Translations under genes and position numbers: made by a program
Shown here: positions 35,333-43,941 of the stretch, in pieces
How the letters are laid out: each line of letters begins with the position of its first letter
Numbering within the stretch: the stretch's first letter is position 1
Notes under the pieces: model-generated
The model's input: the letters and a program-made list of their open reading frames with translations, nothing else
Database searches by the model: none
Told to the model about the DNA's origin: nothing
Assembly: GCA_964509505.1 (NCBI GenBank)
Contig: CAZDYP010000004.1
Coordinates: 6,507 to 70,506 of the forward strand
Length of the DNA stretch: 64,000 bases
Reading direction: 5' to 3'
Source of the DNA: CAZDYP01 sp964509505
Lineage (GTDB): Bacteria > Chloroflexota > Anaerolineae > JACRMK01

Positions 35333-36382
35333 TTACAACAATGCCAAAGCGATGCCCAACATCGCCCCCAAAATACTCACCAACCAAAACCGTTGCGTGA
35401 TGTGCGTTTCGCTCCAACCTGATAAGACGAAATGATTGTGCAGCGGCGACATTTTGAAGATACGCCTCCCCGTACCATATTTGCGCTTCGTGTGTTTGAA
35501 GTACGCGACTTGCAGCGTGACCGACAACGCTTCCGATACGAAGATGATGCCGATGATGGGCAACAGCAGCCATTGCGTGGTCATCAACGCAACCGTGCCG
35601 AGTGTGCCGCCCAACGCCATCGAGCCGACGCCGCCCATGAACATCTGCGCGGGGTGCGCGTTGAACCACAGGAACGCGAGAATCGCACCGACCATGATGA
35701 AGCAGAACGTCGCCAGCCAACCTTGTTCTTGCAAGAACGCGATGACGGCGTACGCCGCAAATGACACCGCCGCGCACGTCCCCGCCAAACCGTCTAAGCC
35801 ATCGGTCACGTTGACTGCATTCGCCGTGCTGAAAATGATGAAGAGCGCGATAGGCAACCACAACGGGCCTAAGTCAATCAAGTTTTTCACGCCGGGAATG
35901 CCGACGGTGTGCAAGCTCGGCGGGCCAAAATACAGCACGCCGACGATGATGCCTGCAATGCCCAGTTGAATTGGCACCTGGTGTCGCGCTAACATTCCGC
36001 GATTTTCAGGTGTGCCGCGCACACTGAGAAAGTCGTCAATCGCGCCAAAAATACCAAAGGCGACGAGCGCGAACAATGGCACCAAAATCGAAAAGCCAGA
36101 GAATGCCTGTCGTCTTACACCCAGCGCGTCGAGCAGCGTTTGCCCGAAGCTTGTCGTCGAAAGGATTTGCGCGAGGTTGGTGGCAATCGTCAACACAAAC
36201 ACCGGCGCGATGATCATAAAACCACCCATCGTCGGCGTACCCATCTTCGACTGATGTGAGCTCGGGCCTTCGATACGAATGATTTGACCGATGCGATACT
36301 TTTTCAAGAGCGCGATGAGCGGCGGGCCCCAAATAACGGCTAATAGAAAGGCGATCGTGCCGAGCGTTAATGGATAAGCCAT
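35333..36382 (-). CDS. mraY: Phospho-N-acetylmuramoyl-pentapeptide transferase
   Basis: 349 residues with about ten membrane segments. It moves phospho-MurNAc-pentapeptide to undecaprenyl phosphate, giving lipid I. The Asp-rich loops are intact: SKMGTPTMGG near residue 45, NVTDGLDGLAG near residue 195, and NAHPAQMFMGGVGSMALG near residue 247. It begins at the base next to the murF stop, so the two are translationally coupled. Confidence 0.96.
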   Translation of the reverse strand: MAYPLTLGTIAFLLAVIWGPPLIALLKKYRIGQIIRIEGPSSHQSKMGTPTMGGFMIIAPVFVLTIATNLAQILSTTSFGQTLLDALGVRRQAFSGFSILVPLFALVAFGIFGAIDDFLSVRGTPENRGMLARHQVPIQLGIAGIIVGVLYFGPPSLHTVGIPGVKNLIDLGPLWLPIALFIIFSTANAVNVTDGLDGLAGTCAAVSFAAYAVIAFLQEQGWLATFCFIMVGAILAFLWFNAHPAQMFMGGVGSMALGGTLGTVALMTTQWLLLPIIGIIFVSEALSVTLQVAYFKHTKRKYGTGRRIFKMSPLHNHFVLSGWSETHITQRFWLVSILGAMLGIALALL

Positions 36383-37861
36383 TTATGCTACCATCAAACT
36401 TTCGACCACCTCTTCCATCTTCATCCCACGCGATCCCTTGATCAAAACCATGTCTCCCTTTTGCAACAACGATTTGAGCAAAGCGATGACCGCTGCTTTG
36501 CTCTCACAGAACGTAACCGTAGTGGCTTTCATACCGGCTGCCAATGCGCTCTCGCCTATAATGCGCGCGCGCTGCCCGACGATGAACAACTGCTCACACA
36601 CTTCGGCGGCGCGGGCGCCAACCAACGTATGCCCTTCGCGCTCATACGAACCGAGCTCCAACATGTCCGCCAGCACCGCGATTTTTCGCCCATCGAGCTG
36701 ATGCAACAAATTCAATGCAGCGATACATGAGGCAGGACTCGCGTTGTAAGTGTCGTCCAGAATTGTTGCGCCATTCCAACCCACAACCGCCGTGAGCCGC
36801 AATTGTCCTTGCGCATTTTGTAAGCCGTGCACAATCTCGTCCCACGTCAAGCCTTCGGCGAGTCCAACCGCTGCGCTCGCCAATGCGGTGTGAACGCTAT
36901 GCTGACCGAGCAACGGGATTCGTACGTGCAATGGCGCTTCGTTGTGATGATGCAACCAGAACCGTGTGCCATCCAAGCCCAAGCCTTCCACGTCGCTTGC
37001 CCACACATCGTTGGAGGAATCCAGTCCGTAACGCATCACCTGTGCCGGAGTTGGCATGTCGCGCACTCGCGGATCATCGCCATTGAGAATCGCCCAGCCA
37101 TCGGCCGGCAAAGCGCGCGGCAATTCGCCTTTGGCTTGTGCGATGCGTTCGAGGCTGCCGAGTCGTTCCAGATGAGATGGACCGACGTTGGTCACGACAC
37201 CGATGCGTGGCTGCGCGATCTCGGCAAGGCGCGCAATCTCGCCCAGGTCATACATCCCCATCTCAAGCACCGCGCGTTCATAATCACCTTCTAATTGTAA
37301 CAATGCCAACGGCAAACCCGTTTCGCTGTTGAGATTGCCTTCGCTTTTGTAGGCGCGATAGCGTTGCGACACCACCGACGCGACGAGCTCTTTCGTCACG
37401 GTTTTGCCAACGCTGCCTGTGACGCCAATCACCTGCAGCGTTGCATGGCGTATGCGCCGCTGCCAAGTCGCAATGTCTTGTAATGCGCGCAGTGGATTAG
37501 CAACCAGCAAAATCACAGGCGGCTGCAATGCGAGGTTCGCAGCTGGGGGCTGAGCTAAATAGATTTGCGTCGCCCTGCCTAATTCCATGGTGAGCTTTTC
37601 GAACCATGACCCCGCTGCCTTACCCCCAGCTGCGAACCTCGCATCAAATACATCTTGCGCCGCAATCACATACTGTGCGCCGCGCTGCAACGCATCGCCA
37701 ATGTACAAATGCCCATCGGTCGTTTCACCTTTGAGCGCGACGAACAGCGAGCCCTGCACGCAGCGTCGTGAATCCACACAGAAGGACACAATCGGGTTTG
37801 CTCGCCACGCCTCATTGCGTTGTCCCGTCAACGCTTCATACACATCGGCTAGAGTGAGCAT
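36383..37861 (-). CDS. murF: UDP-MurNAc-tripeptide--D-alanyl-D-alanine ligase
   Basis: 492 residues, longer than typical. It adds D-Ala-D-Ala to the tripeptide precursor. ATP-binding GVTGSVGKTVTKELV near residue 145, the LEMGMYDLGEI acid region near residue 198 and DDTYNASPASC near residue 368 are intact. Residues about 73-111 (AAGGKAAGSW to ANLALQ) are encoded by a 117-bp element with perfect 22-bp terminal inverted repeats; the frame stays open through it. The start ATG abuts a heptamer array. murE is missing between ftsI and murF. Confidence 0.95.
   Translation of the reverse strand: MLTLADVYEALTGQRNEAWRANPIVSFCVDSRRCVQGSLFVALKGETTDGHLYIGDALQRGAQYVIAAQDVFDARFAAGGKAAGSWFEKLTMELGRATQIYLAQPPAANLALQPPVILLVANPLRALQDIATWQRRIRHATLQVIGVTGSVGKTVTKELVASVVSQRYRAYKSEGNLNSETGLPLALLQLEGDYERAVLEMGMYDLGEIARLAEIAQPRIGVVTNVGPSHLERLGSLERIAQAKGELPRALPADGWAILNGDDPRVRDMPTPAQVMRYGLDSSNDVWASDVEGLGLDGTRFWLHHHNEAPLHVRIPLLGQHSVHTALASAAVGLAEGLTWDEIVHGLQNAQGQLRLTAVVGWNGATILDDTYNASPASCIAALNLLHQLDGRKIAVLADMLELGSYEREGHTLVGARAAEVCEQLFIVGQRARIIGESALAAGMKATTVTFCESKAAVIALLKSLLQKGDMVLIKGSRGMKMEEVVESLMVA
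37528..37644. mobile_element. 117-bp MITE-like element inside murF
   Basis: Perfect 22-bp terminal inverted repeats: 37528-37549 (ATGCGAGGTTCGCAGC then TGGGGG) and its reverse complement at 37623-37644. The inner 73 bp include a smaller inverted repeat (CCATGGT / ACCATG). The length is 39 codons exactly. CA dinucleotides flank both ends, a possible short target duplication. No transposase is encoded, so it would be mobilised in trans if at all. Confidence 0.8.
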
Positions 37862-37867
37862 AGAAAT

Positions 37868-37951
37868 CGCTAGTCGTTAGTCGCTAGTCGTTAGTCGCTA
37901 GTAACTAGTGACGAGTAACTAGCGACTAGTGGCTACTGACGAGCGACGAGT
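37868..37951. repeat. Heptamer array between ftsI and murF
   Basis: Twelve in-phase units: CGCTAGT and CGTTAGT alternate five times, followed by AACTAGT, GACGAGT and related words. It runs from just upstream of the murF start into the last codons of ftsI. Confidence 0.9.
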
Positions 37952-39679
37952 AGGCTTTGCTCCATCTCCGACCGGTTCATCGAGCAATAGCAATAATTTT
38001 TTCGTGATGTCACGAAACACGGGCGCAGCGACGACGGAGCCATAAATCGAAGTTTGCGGCTTGTCGAGTTTGACCAACATCACAAACCTTGGGTTATCAG
38101 ACGGCGCCCAACCGACAAACGAGGCGATGGTCGTCGGCAAATCGTATTGTCCCGTGCGTGGATTGGGAATCGAGGCGGTGCCAGTCTTGCCCGCAATCCG
38201 CACGCCCGGAATATCGGCAAACAAGGTCTCGCGCTCGATGGCATCTGCCAACATGCGCGACAACGTGCGCGCCGTATCGCTCGCAATCACGCGACGCACG
38301 GGTTGTGGCTGAATCGTTTGCCTTTGTCCTTGCGCGATGATGCTCTCCACGATGTACGGTTTCATTAGCACGCCGTCATTCGCCACCGCGCTCGCCATCA
38401 TCACAACCTGCAACGGCGTCGCCGTCATCCCTTGCCCAAATGAATTGGTGCCTAAGTCAGAAATGTGCCACGCCGGGTTCGTCGGAAAACGCACTTGCCC
38501 ACTGACTTCGTTAGCCAAATCCACGTTCGTGATTTTGGCAAAGCCAAACCGCGTGAGATAGTTGTAAAATTTTTGTTCACCGAGACTAACGCTGATGTAC
38601 GCGGCGCCGACGTTGAGCGACTTCGCCAGCACATCGGTCATTGTCACGCGCCCGTGCCCTTTGCTATCCCAGTTGCGAATTTTGCGCCCGCCGACGACGA
38701 TCTCGCCTGAATCATACACCGTGCTGTTAGGCGCAAACGTGTCTGTGTCCAAGCCTGCGGCCATCGTCATGATTTTCAGCACCGATCCAGGCTCGTAGTC
38801 TAACGAAATTGCAGGATGGTTGAATAGGCCATCGCTGGTCTCGTAAAAACGATTAGGGTTGAAGCTGGGCGCGGCGGCCATCGCCAAAATTTGCCCTGTC
38901 TGTGGTTCGACGACGACGATAGAGCCGCCAGCTGATTTGGTACGCTCAATCGCGGCAATAAGTTCGCGCTCAATCAGGTCTTGTATCGCCCAATCCAACG
39001 TCAACACCAAATCGCACGCATTGGCTGAGGGCTGAAGCTCGCGCACTCCCACGCTCAGGCGAGCTAATTGTGCGCCGACATGGGCGCGACACATATCCTT
39101 TGCGCCAGTCAAATAATCTTGATACTCTTCCTCAACGCCATAGACGCCGCGGTTCGAGAAATTCACAAAGCCTAGAGTGTGCGCTGCGAATGCGCCTACG
39201 GGATATTGGCGCATCAAGATTGGTTCGACGCGCACGCCTGCGATACGTCGCGCTTCAATGGCGTCGCCTATTTGCAGTGATGTCAAGCGATCTAGCACGA
39301 CGTAGTCTTTGGAGGGATTGGCGAGCTTCTCCCACACGATGCCTGTCGGTTGCTGTAAGAGCAGCGCCAATTGCTCGGCCCATCGTCGTCGTTGCGCTTC
39401 GTCGCCCATGCCACTCGGCGACGCCGACACTTCATAACCCCATACGTCCATTGCCAACAGTAGCCCATTACGGTCAAGAATGAGCCCACGCATTTGCCGA
39501 GTCGTTTGTTTTGCCGCTGCATCGCTCGCTGCCATTGCGACGCGCAAATCTGGATGCACCCCCAACTGCCAATCGGCAAGTCGCATCAGCGCCAACCCCA
39601 ATAAAACGAGAATCAGGTACAGCAGCGCACGCAGGCGATGTTGGGAGTTGATGGGGGCGGCTGTTGTGTTAGGAGACAT
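37919..39679 (-). CDS. ftsI: Division transpeptidase FtsI (class B PBP)
   Basis: 586 residues from the ATG at 39679. One membrane segment near residues 18-36, a pedestal domain with RGLILDRNGLLLA near residue 65, and a transpeptidase domain: SxxK in PGSVLKIM near residue 300, SxN in SLNVGA near residue 350, and KTG in IAGKTGTAS near residue 500. It cross-links septal peptidoglycan together with FtsW. Its last residues (SSVATSR) are coded by the heptamer array. The place upstream of murF fits FtsI; a Spo-type PBP is less likely. Confidence 0.95.
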   Translation of the reverse strand: MSPNTTAAPINSQHRLRALLYLILVLLGLALMRLADWQLGVHPDLRVAMAASDAAAKQTTRQMRGLILDRNGLLLAMDVWGYEVSASPSGMGDEAQRRRWAEQLALLLQQPTGIVWEKLANPSKDYVVLDRLTSLQIGDAIEARRIAGVRVEPILMRQYPVGAFAAHTLGFVNFSNRGVYGVEEEYQDYLTGAKDMCRAHVGAQLARLSVGVRELQPSANACDLVLTLDWAIQDLIERELIAAIERTKSAGGSIVVVEPQTGQILAMAAAPSFNPNRFYETSDGLFNHPAISLDYEPGSVLKIMTMAAGLDTDTFAPNSTVYDSGEIVVGGRKIRNWDSKGHGRVTMTDVLAKSLNVGAAYISVSLGEQKFYNYLTRFGFAKITNVDLANEVSGQVRFPTNPAWHISDLGTNSFGQGMTATPLQVVMMASAVANDGVLMKPYIVESIIAQGQRQTIQPQPVRRVIASDTARTLSRMLADAIERETLFADIPGVRIAGKTGTASIPNPRTGQYDLPTTIASFVGWAPSDNPRFVMLVKLDKPQTSIYGSVVAAPVFRDITKKLLLLLDEPVGDGAKPTRRSSVATSR

Positions 39680-39683
39680 GGGG

Positions 39684-40214
39684 TTAAGGAGGTAATAGCT
39701 CCATTTGTCTTGTGGCTTGTTTCGTCCAGCGCACGAACTCGTCCACATAAGGTTGCCACAAGGTCATGGTATGCGTCGCATGTTGTGTGCCATAGGGCAG
39801 CGCCAAGGGCGCTACGAGTGACGCATCAGGCACACTGTTTGGCACATCGAGTCGTATGAGTGTGCTTTTGTTCAGATCTGCCAACCCCAGCGCCAATGCG
39901 CGTTCGCGGATGCGGGATGGCTTTTCGAGCTGTGCGATCTCTGCCGTCAGTTGGGCATTGCGGCGCACGATGGCATCACGCTCTTTTAATAGACGAGTAA
40001 TTTCTAATTCGCTCGTCGTGGCAAACGACGATTGCATCAGGTACAATACACTGACGCCCACCAACAACGTCAGGGGCCAAAACCAATGGCGTGCCGTGCG
40101 CCACTCGAAGGTGGGCGCAGGCAGCCCCTCAAGGCGTATGTGCGGCGTTAGCGGAATTACCGAAAAATATCGGCGTGTTCTCTTGTGCGATTGTTTGGAA
40201 GATGAGAAAGTCAT
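39684..40214 (-). CDS. ftsL: FtsL-like division protein
   Basis: 176 residues: a basic cytoplasmic part (1-45), one membrane segment (about 47-65), then a coiled coil (ELEITRLLKERDAIVRRNAQ..EIAQLEK, about 68-100) followed by the RIRERALALGLADLNK motif of FtsL/DivIC proteins. It acts with FtsQ and the FtsW-FtsI pair in the divisome. Sequence similarity in this family is low; the call rests on topology and on its place between rsmH and ftsI. It overlaps the end of rsmH by 4 bp. Confidence 0.85.
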   Translation of the reverse strand: MTFSSSKQSHKRTRRYFSVIPLTPHIRLEGLPAPTFEWRTARHWFWPLTLLVGVSVLYLMQSSFATTSELEITRLLKERDAIVRRNAQLTAEIAQLEKPSRIRERALALGLADLNKSTLIRLDVPNSVPDASLVAPLALPYGTQHATHTMTLWQPYVDEFVRWTKQATRQMELLPP

Positions 40215-41104
40215 GGTCGGTTGCGTGCGGCGACTCGGAGCTTGGCGCTGCGGCTGCGTGGATTGGCTCGTATCTCGGCTGCTGTCGCAGTGAGCGGCTT
40301 CTTCGTTATCAGGGTCAACGCGCCTGCCTGTTGTTGCGCGCGCATAAAATTTTTGACGATCCGATCTTCTAGTGAATGAAACGAGATGATCACGAGCCGG
40401 CCACCGTGCCGCAATAAGCTAAGCGTTTGTGGTAGGGCTTGCTCAATGATGCTCAATTCGTCGTTGACGGCGATACGCAACGCCTGAAAGGTACGCGTTG
40501 CGGGATGAATTTTGCCAGACGAGCTACGCACGACTCGCGCAATGAGTGAAGCTAATTCGCCGGTCGTGCGTAGTGGTCGTTGCCGCACAATCGCTCGCGC
40601 AATCGTGCGCGAACGCGGCTCCTCGCCATAGCGATAAATAAGGTCGGCGATGTCACGTTCTGACCAATGATTGATGAGCTGTGCGGCGGTAAGTGTTTGT
40701 GTTTGGTCGAAACGCATGTCGAGCGGCCCATCCGCTTGCAATGCAAAACCACGCGAAGCGTCACCCAACTGCAACGATGACAACCCTAAATCCAACAAGA
40801 TGCCATCTACCGCATCAAAACCACACGCTCGCGCAATCTCGCCGATGTCCACAAAACTTCCATAGACTGCCGTTAAACGGGAAAGATAGGATTGTGGTAT
40901 GCCATGTTCACGCGCGGCAACGAGCGCTTGCCCATCGCGCTCTAAGCCTAGCAGGCGTCCGTTGGGCTGGATGCGTTCTAAAATCCCTGCTGCATGACCC
41001 CCGCCTCCCAGTGTGCCATCAATATACACCCCATCGGGATGGAGAGCGAGCGCCGCCATCACTTCGTTGAACAAGACTGGCGAGTGACGAATGGCATTGG
41101 ACAT
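40211..41104 (-). CDS. rsmH: 16S rRNA (cytosine1402-N4)-methyltransferase
   Basis: 297 residues from the ATG at 41104. It methylates C1402 in the ribosomal P site. The start IRHSPVLFNEV, the SAM-binding DGTLGGGGHAAGIL near residue 28, DLGLSSLQL near residue 107, and the C-terminal ISFHSLEDRIVKNF near residue 240 are all typical. It overlaps ftsL by 4 bp. Confidence 0.97.
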   Translation of the reverse strand: MSNAIRHSPVLFNEVMAALALHPDGVYIDGTLGGGGHAAGILERIQPNGRLLGLERDGQALVAAREHGIPQSYLSRLTAVYGSFVDIGEIARACGFDAVDGILLDLGLSSLQLGDASRGFALQADGPLDMRFDQTQTLTAAQLINHWSERDIADLIYRYGEEPRSRTIARAIVRQRPLRTTGELASLIARVVRSSSGKIHPATRTFQALRIAVNDELSIIEQALPQTLSLLRHGGRLVIISFHSLEDRIVKNFMRAQQQAGALTLITKKPLTATAAEIRANPRSRSAKLRVAARNRP

Positions 41105-41134
41105 GAAACATTTGCTAAGTGGCAAGCGACGAGC

Positions 41135-41581
41135 TTAGATGCCCATGCTCCGCAATTGCTCGCCAATATATTGGTTGTCGCGTTGCATGCGTTCAGTTTC
41201 TTGTTGCCAGCGCTCTTTTGACCAGACTTCGACGCGATTCAAGACGCCAACGATCACGGCGCTGCCATTCAAACCTGCATGAGCGCGCAAGCCCGAGGGC
41301 ACAAGGATGCGGCCAATTTTGTCGAGCTCAACTTCGTTGCCCGACGCGAACATGCGACTGAAGGTGCGCGCTTCGCCTTGGCTGATGGGAAGGGACAAGA
41401 TTTTTTCGCGCAAGAGCCCAAATTCGGTGGAGCGGAAGATGAACAAACAGCCATCGAGTCCGCGCGTAATGAACAATTTGCCCGCCAGCAACTCGCGGAA
41501 AGGTTGCGGAATGGTCAGACGTCCTTTGTCGTCAATGTTATGTTCGTATTCACCGACGAACGGTTGTTCTAAATTTCCCAC
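41135..41581 (-). CDS. mraZ: Transcriptional regulator MraZ
   Basis: 148 residues with a GTG start at 41581 after TGAGGGG. Two AbrB-like half domains: GEYEHNIDDKGRLTIP near residue 10 and EVELDKIGRILVPSGL near residue 83. MraZ binds repeats in its own promoter and controls the dcw genes. It is the first gene of the cluster; three matching repeats lie upstream (41618-41643). Confidence 0.96.
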   Translation of the reverse strand: MGNLEQPFVGEYEHNIDDKGRLTIPQPFRELLAGKLFITRGLDGCLFIFRSTEFGLLREKILSLPISQGEARTFSRMFASGNEVELDKIGRILVPSGLRAHAGLNGSAVIVGVLNRVEVWSKERWQQETERMQRDNQYIGEQLRSMGI

Positions 41582-41617
41582 TTACCCCTCAAAATTTAGG
41601 CTAAAATTAAGTGTCCT

Positions 41618-41643
41618 TCCCACTTGCTCCCACTTTTTTACAC
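41618..41643 (-). promoter_or_regulatory. Three MraZ-binding boxes
   Basis: On the minus strand GTGTAA-N4-GTGGGA-N4-GTGGGA: hexamers at 41638-41643, 41628-41633 and 41618-41623 with an exact 10-bp period. MraZ is known to bind such repeated GTG(G/A)GA boxes in front of mraZ. They lie just downstream of the promoter -10 element, where binding would block transcription. Confidence 0.85.
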
Positions 41644-41651
41644 TTTTTGGG

Positions 41652-41680
41652 AGTATATACCACTTTCCTTGATTTGGCAA
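41652..41680 (-). promoter_or_regulatory. dcw cluster promoter
   Basis: Minus strand TTGCCA (41675-41680), 17-bp spacer, TATACT (41652-41657). Expected start of transcription falls close to or within the MraZ boxes. Confidence 0.75.
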
Positions 41681-41788
41681 TACAATTCATGGCGCCGATG
41701 CCATTTTTTAAGGTTGCCCTCCCACGACGTTTGGGGGAGGGATAAATACTATGGCAACAATCGCAACAACCACAAGGCGACATCTATT

Positions 41789-41816
41789 TTGCGATTTGTC
41801 TAGGCGCGCTTATAAT
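41789..41816 (+). promoter_or_regulatory. tRNA-Arg promoter
   Basis: TTGCGA (41789-41794), 16-bp spacer, TATAAT (41811-41816), 20 bp before the tRNA. Confidence 0.75.
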
Positions 41817-41835
41817 ACGCGATATTAAGCTGTAT

Positions 41836-41909
41836 GCGCCCGTAGCTCAATTGGACAGAGTGTTAGGTTGCGGACCTAAAGGTTGCGTGTTCGAGTCCCG
41901 CCGGGCGCA
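41836..41909 (+). tRNA. tRNA-Arg(GCG)
   Basis: 74 nt that fold as a cloverleaf: 7-bp acceptor GCGCCCG with CGGGCGC, anticodon stem TTAGG with CCTAA and loop TTGCGGA giving anticodon GCG, T loop TTCGAGT. CCA is not encoded. The T stem (GCGTG with CCCGC) has one T-C mismatch. Confidence 0.93.
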
Positions 41910-41915
41910 AAAATT

Positions 41916-41949
41916 AAACGCCCCATTGGCAATGTCAATGGGGCGTTTT
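41916..41949 (+). terminator. Terminator after tRNA-Arg
   Basis: 13-bp perfect stem (41916-41928 with 41936-41948), 7-nt loop, ending in a short T-run. Confidence 0.8.
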
Positions 41950-41961
41950 GGTTCCGCCCAA

Positions 41962-41995
41962 ACAAAAGACGCCTCTGCGATTGTGCCAGAGGCGT
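41962..41995 (-). terminator. Terminator after the SEC-C gene
   Basis: 9-bp stem ACGCCTCTG / CAGAGGCGT (41969-41977 with 41987-41995); on the minus strand a CTTTTGTTT run follows. It lies 15 bp after the stop at 42011. Confidence 0.75.
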
Positions 41996-42010
41996 TTGCT
42001 GTTCGCTCAC

Positions 42011-43780
42011 TCAGTTCACAGCTAAGGCTTTGCCGTGACAGTGCTTATATTTTTTGCCGCTTCCACAAGGGCATGGGTCGTTGCGGCCGACTTTCTGTTC
42101 GTTCCGCATCGGCTTCAAAGGCGGCGGCGGCGCCAGGCGCGAAGCCGATGGTAAATCGTAGCGCGGCAGCGCTGCAGGATGCGCCCAACGTCCATTGACC
42201 CATTGCATCTCGACGCCGCAATCGGGACAACGCGGCACGCCTCGTTCATCATACACCAGCTCAGGCTCGTCTTCTTCTGCTTGCAGCTGGTCTTCCATGG
42301 CTTGCATTTCAGCTTCCCACCGCGCTTCCCGTTCCGCACGCGGCGTCCAATCTCTCGGTAGTACGTTTTCAATGACGCCATAGCCCGTAATGTCTATCGC
42401 ATGGCGCGCTTCATCGGTAGTGAACTCCACCTCCAACTCTTCGAGCGCGTCGAGCAACTCCCACGCATCATCGTCGGTCACTAAGGGGTCACGCATGACT
42501 TCAATGATGAGTGGCGTGGCGCGCTGGTCACGCACCAACGCCAAGGGGTAAGCAAAGCGCGCCTTGCCATTATCCCATGTCGTCTCTTGAAATTGTTGCG
42601 TCAAGTACGCGAAGATTTCTTCATTGCCTTTCCCTAACACGCCGAGAGCTTCTAGCGCATCATCGCGCGCTTCGTCCAAACTCGTATAGCGCACGAAGTC
42701 GAAACAAAGTTTGAGCGCCACGGGCCCCAATTGCTGCAATGCCCAAACCGCATTGTTCACTGTATCGCCGCTATAGCTGTGGTTGCGGATGATTTCCAAC
42801 AAACGGTTGACGGCAAACTCGTCGTCGTAGCGCAACAGGCCAATCATCGTCGCAGCGGCGCCCATCACGCCATCATGCACCTCGAACGGCTGCTCATGGC
42901 TTGGCACTGATAGCACCGTCATTGCCGAATCCGCCAATTGTTCGTAGCGCTCGCCCATTGCTGCTATTTCCGCATCGCTCAACGGCAGCTCACGGTCGAG
43001 GAGGCTCGTCCATTGTTCGATGAACTTCTCAGGCGAGATGCTGCGCGCGTCAAAATGGGCTGGCGACTTGGCTTCAGTCGGTTCGCTCATTTTTCGACGG
43101 TCGGGCGACAACGCTTGTACGCGTGCGGCAGCGCGCGTACGCTCGGTGGCAACATCCGCTAATGGCAATATACTCTCAAAACTTTCTAGCATCGTCGTCA
43201 ACGATAACGCCCAGCCGCAAAATTCGGGGGTGCCTTCGTCTGCCCACCCATGCCAAATTGCCTGACCCCGCAACCCCACAGCGCCCGCGCGCCCCGCCAA
43301 TTCCAAGGCGCGCGTGCGTTGATTCATCGCCATGAGCGCTTGCGCTTCGCGTAATTCCCAATTCGCGTCTCTTTCCATGTTGTAATCAGCGCGTAGATAG
43401 CTCAGGAACACCGCTTGAAAAAAATCCACTCTGGTCGTTAAATCACGTATTAACTTTTTAGTCGTTTCACGATAGAGCTCTTTGAGCTGGCGCTTCAGCG
43501 TGGCTGAAGGCTTGCCAAAGCGCACATCACGCGCTTGCGCGACGATATTCACCAGCGTGGCTTCAGCTTGGTCAGGCGGCGTTTGCAAACAGGCCAACAA
43601 CATAGCCGCAGTCAAATCATGCTCCAAAATCATTGGATACATCGCCGCCCATTGCCATGGTTGAATCGCGTTCTCGTTCAGCTGTGCCATATATTCACGC
43701 CACCCCTCCGCGCTTGCGCTATATAAAAACTCAGCTAACCAATCTTGCCAAGTTTTCTTGGATCCTTGCCGCATACGCAT
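42011..43780 (-). CDS. HEAT-like repeat protein with C-terminal SEC-C zinc motif
   Basis: 589 residues from the ATG at 43780, preceded by GAGGA. The first 400 residues are mostly helical with no known domain; around 320-440 alternating helices with regularly spaced hydrophobics (GLLRYDDEFAVNRLLEIIR, AVWALQQLGPVALKL, DALEALGVLGKG) look like HEAT repeats. A CPDC zinc knuckle lies near residue 545 and the SEC-C motif (GRNDPCPCGSGKKYKHC) ends the protein. SEC-C binds zinc and occurs in SecA and many uncharacterised proteins. This is not SecA: no helicase motifs are present. Function unknown. Confidence 0.75.
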   Translation of the reverse strand: MRMRQGSKKTWQDWLAEFLYSASAEGWREYMAQLNENAIQPWQWAAMYPMILEHDLTAAMLLACLQTPPDQAEATLVNIVAQARDVRFGKPSATLKRQLKELYRETTKKLIRDLTTRVDFFQAVFLSYLRADYNMERDANWELREAQALMAMNQRTRALELAGRAGAVGLRGQAIWHGWADEGTPEFCGWALSLTTMLESFESILPLADVATERTRAAARVQALSPDRRKMSEPTEAKSPAHFDARSISPEKFIEQWTSLLDRELPLSDAEIAAMGERYEQLADSAMTVLSVPSHEQPFEVHDGVMGAAATMIGLLRYDDEFAVNRLLEIIRNHSYSGDTVNNAVWALQQLGPVALKLCFDFVRYTSLDEARDDALEALGVLGKGNEEIFAYLTQQFQETTWDNGKARFAYPLALVRDQRATPLIIEVMRDPLVTDDDAWELLDALEELEVEFTTDEARHAIDITGYGVIENVLPRDWTPRAEREARWEAEMQAMEDQLQAEEDEPELVYDERGVPRCPDCGVEMQWVNGRWAHPAALPRYDLPSASRLAPPPPLKPMRNEQKVGRNDPCPCGSGKKYKHCHGKALAVN

Positions 43781-43941
43781 GATGTCCTCGCTTATGCAAA
43801 TCAGAGACGCACGACAACCATGTCTCGATGGTTGCCTGACAATTTTGCTAATGGTATAGTGTGATAGCAATTTCATACCGGTTAGGTGCGTTCAAGCATA
43901 CCATGACACGATAAACTACACAAACTTTTTACGAGGAGTTT

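Noticed and set aside
37868..37951. CRISPR or VNTR within a gene
   Set aside because: The unit is 7 nt with no spacers, and lies between genes apart from the last ftsI codons.
41836..41909. tRNA pseudogene because of a T-stem mismatch
   Set aside because: The other stems are intact, with a good promoter and terminator, so a working tRNA-Arg is more likely.
42011..43780. SecA or a SecA paralogue, from the SEC-C end
   Set aside because: There are no Walker or helicase motifs; the body looks like helical repeats.
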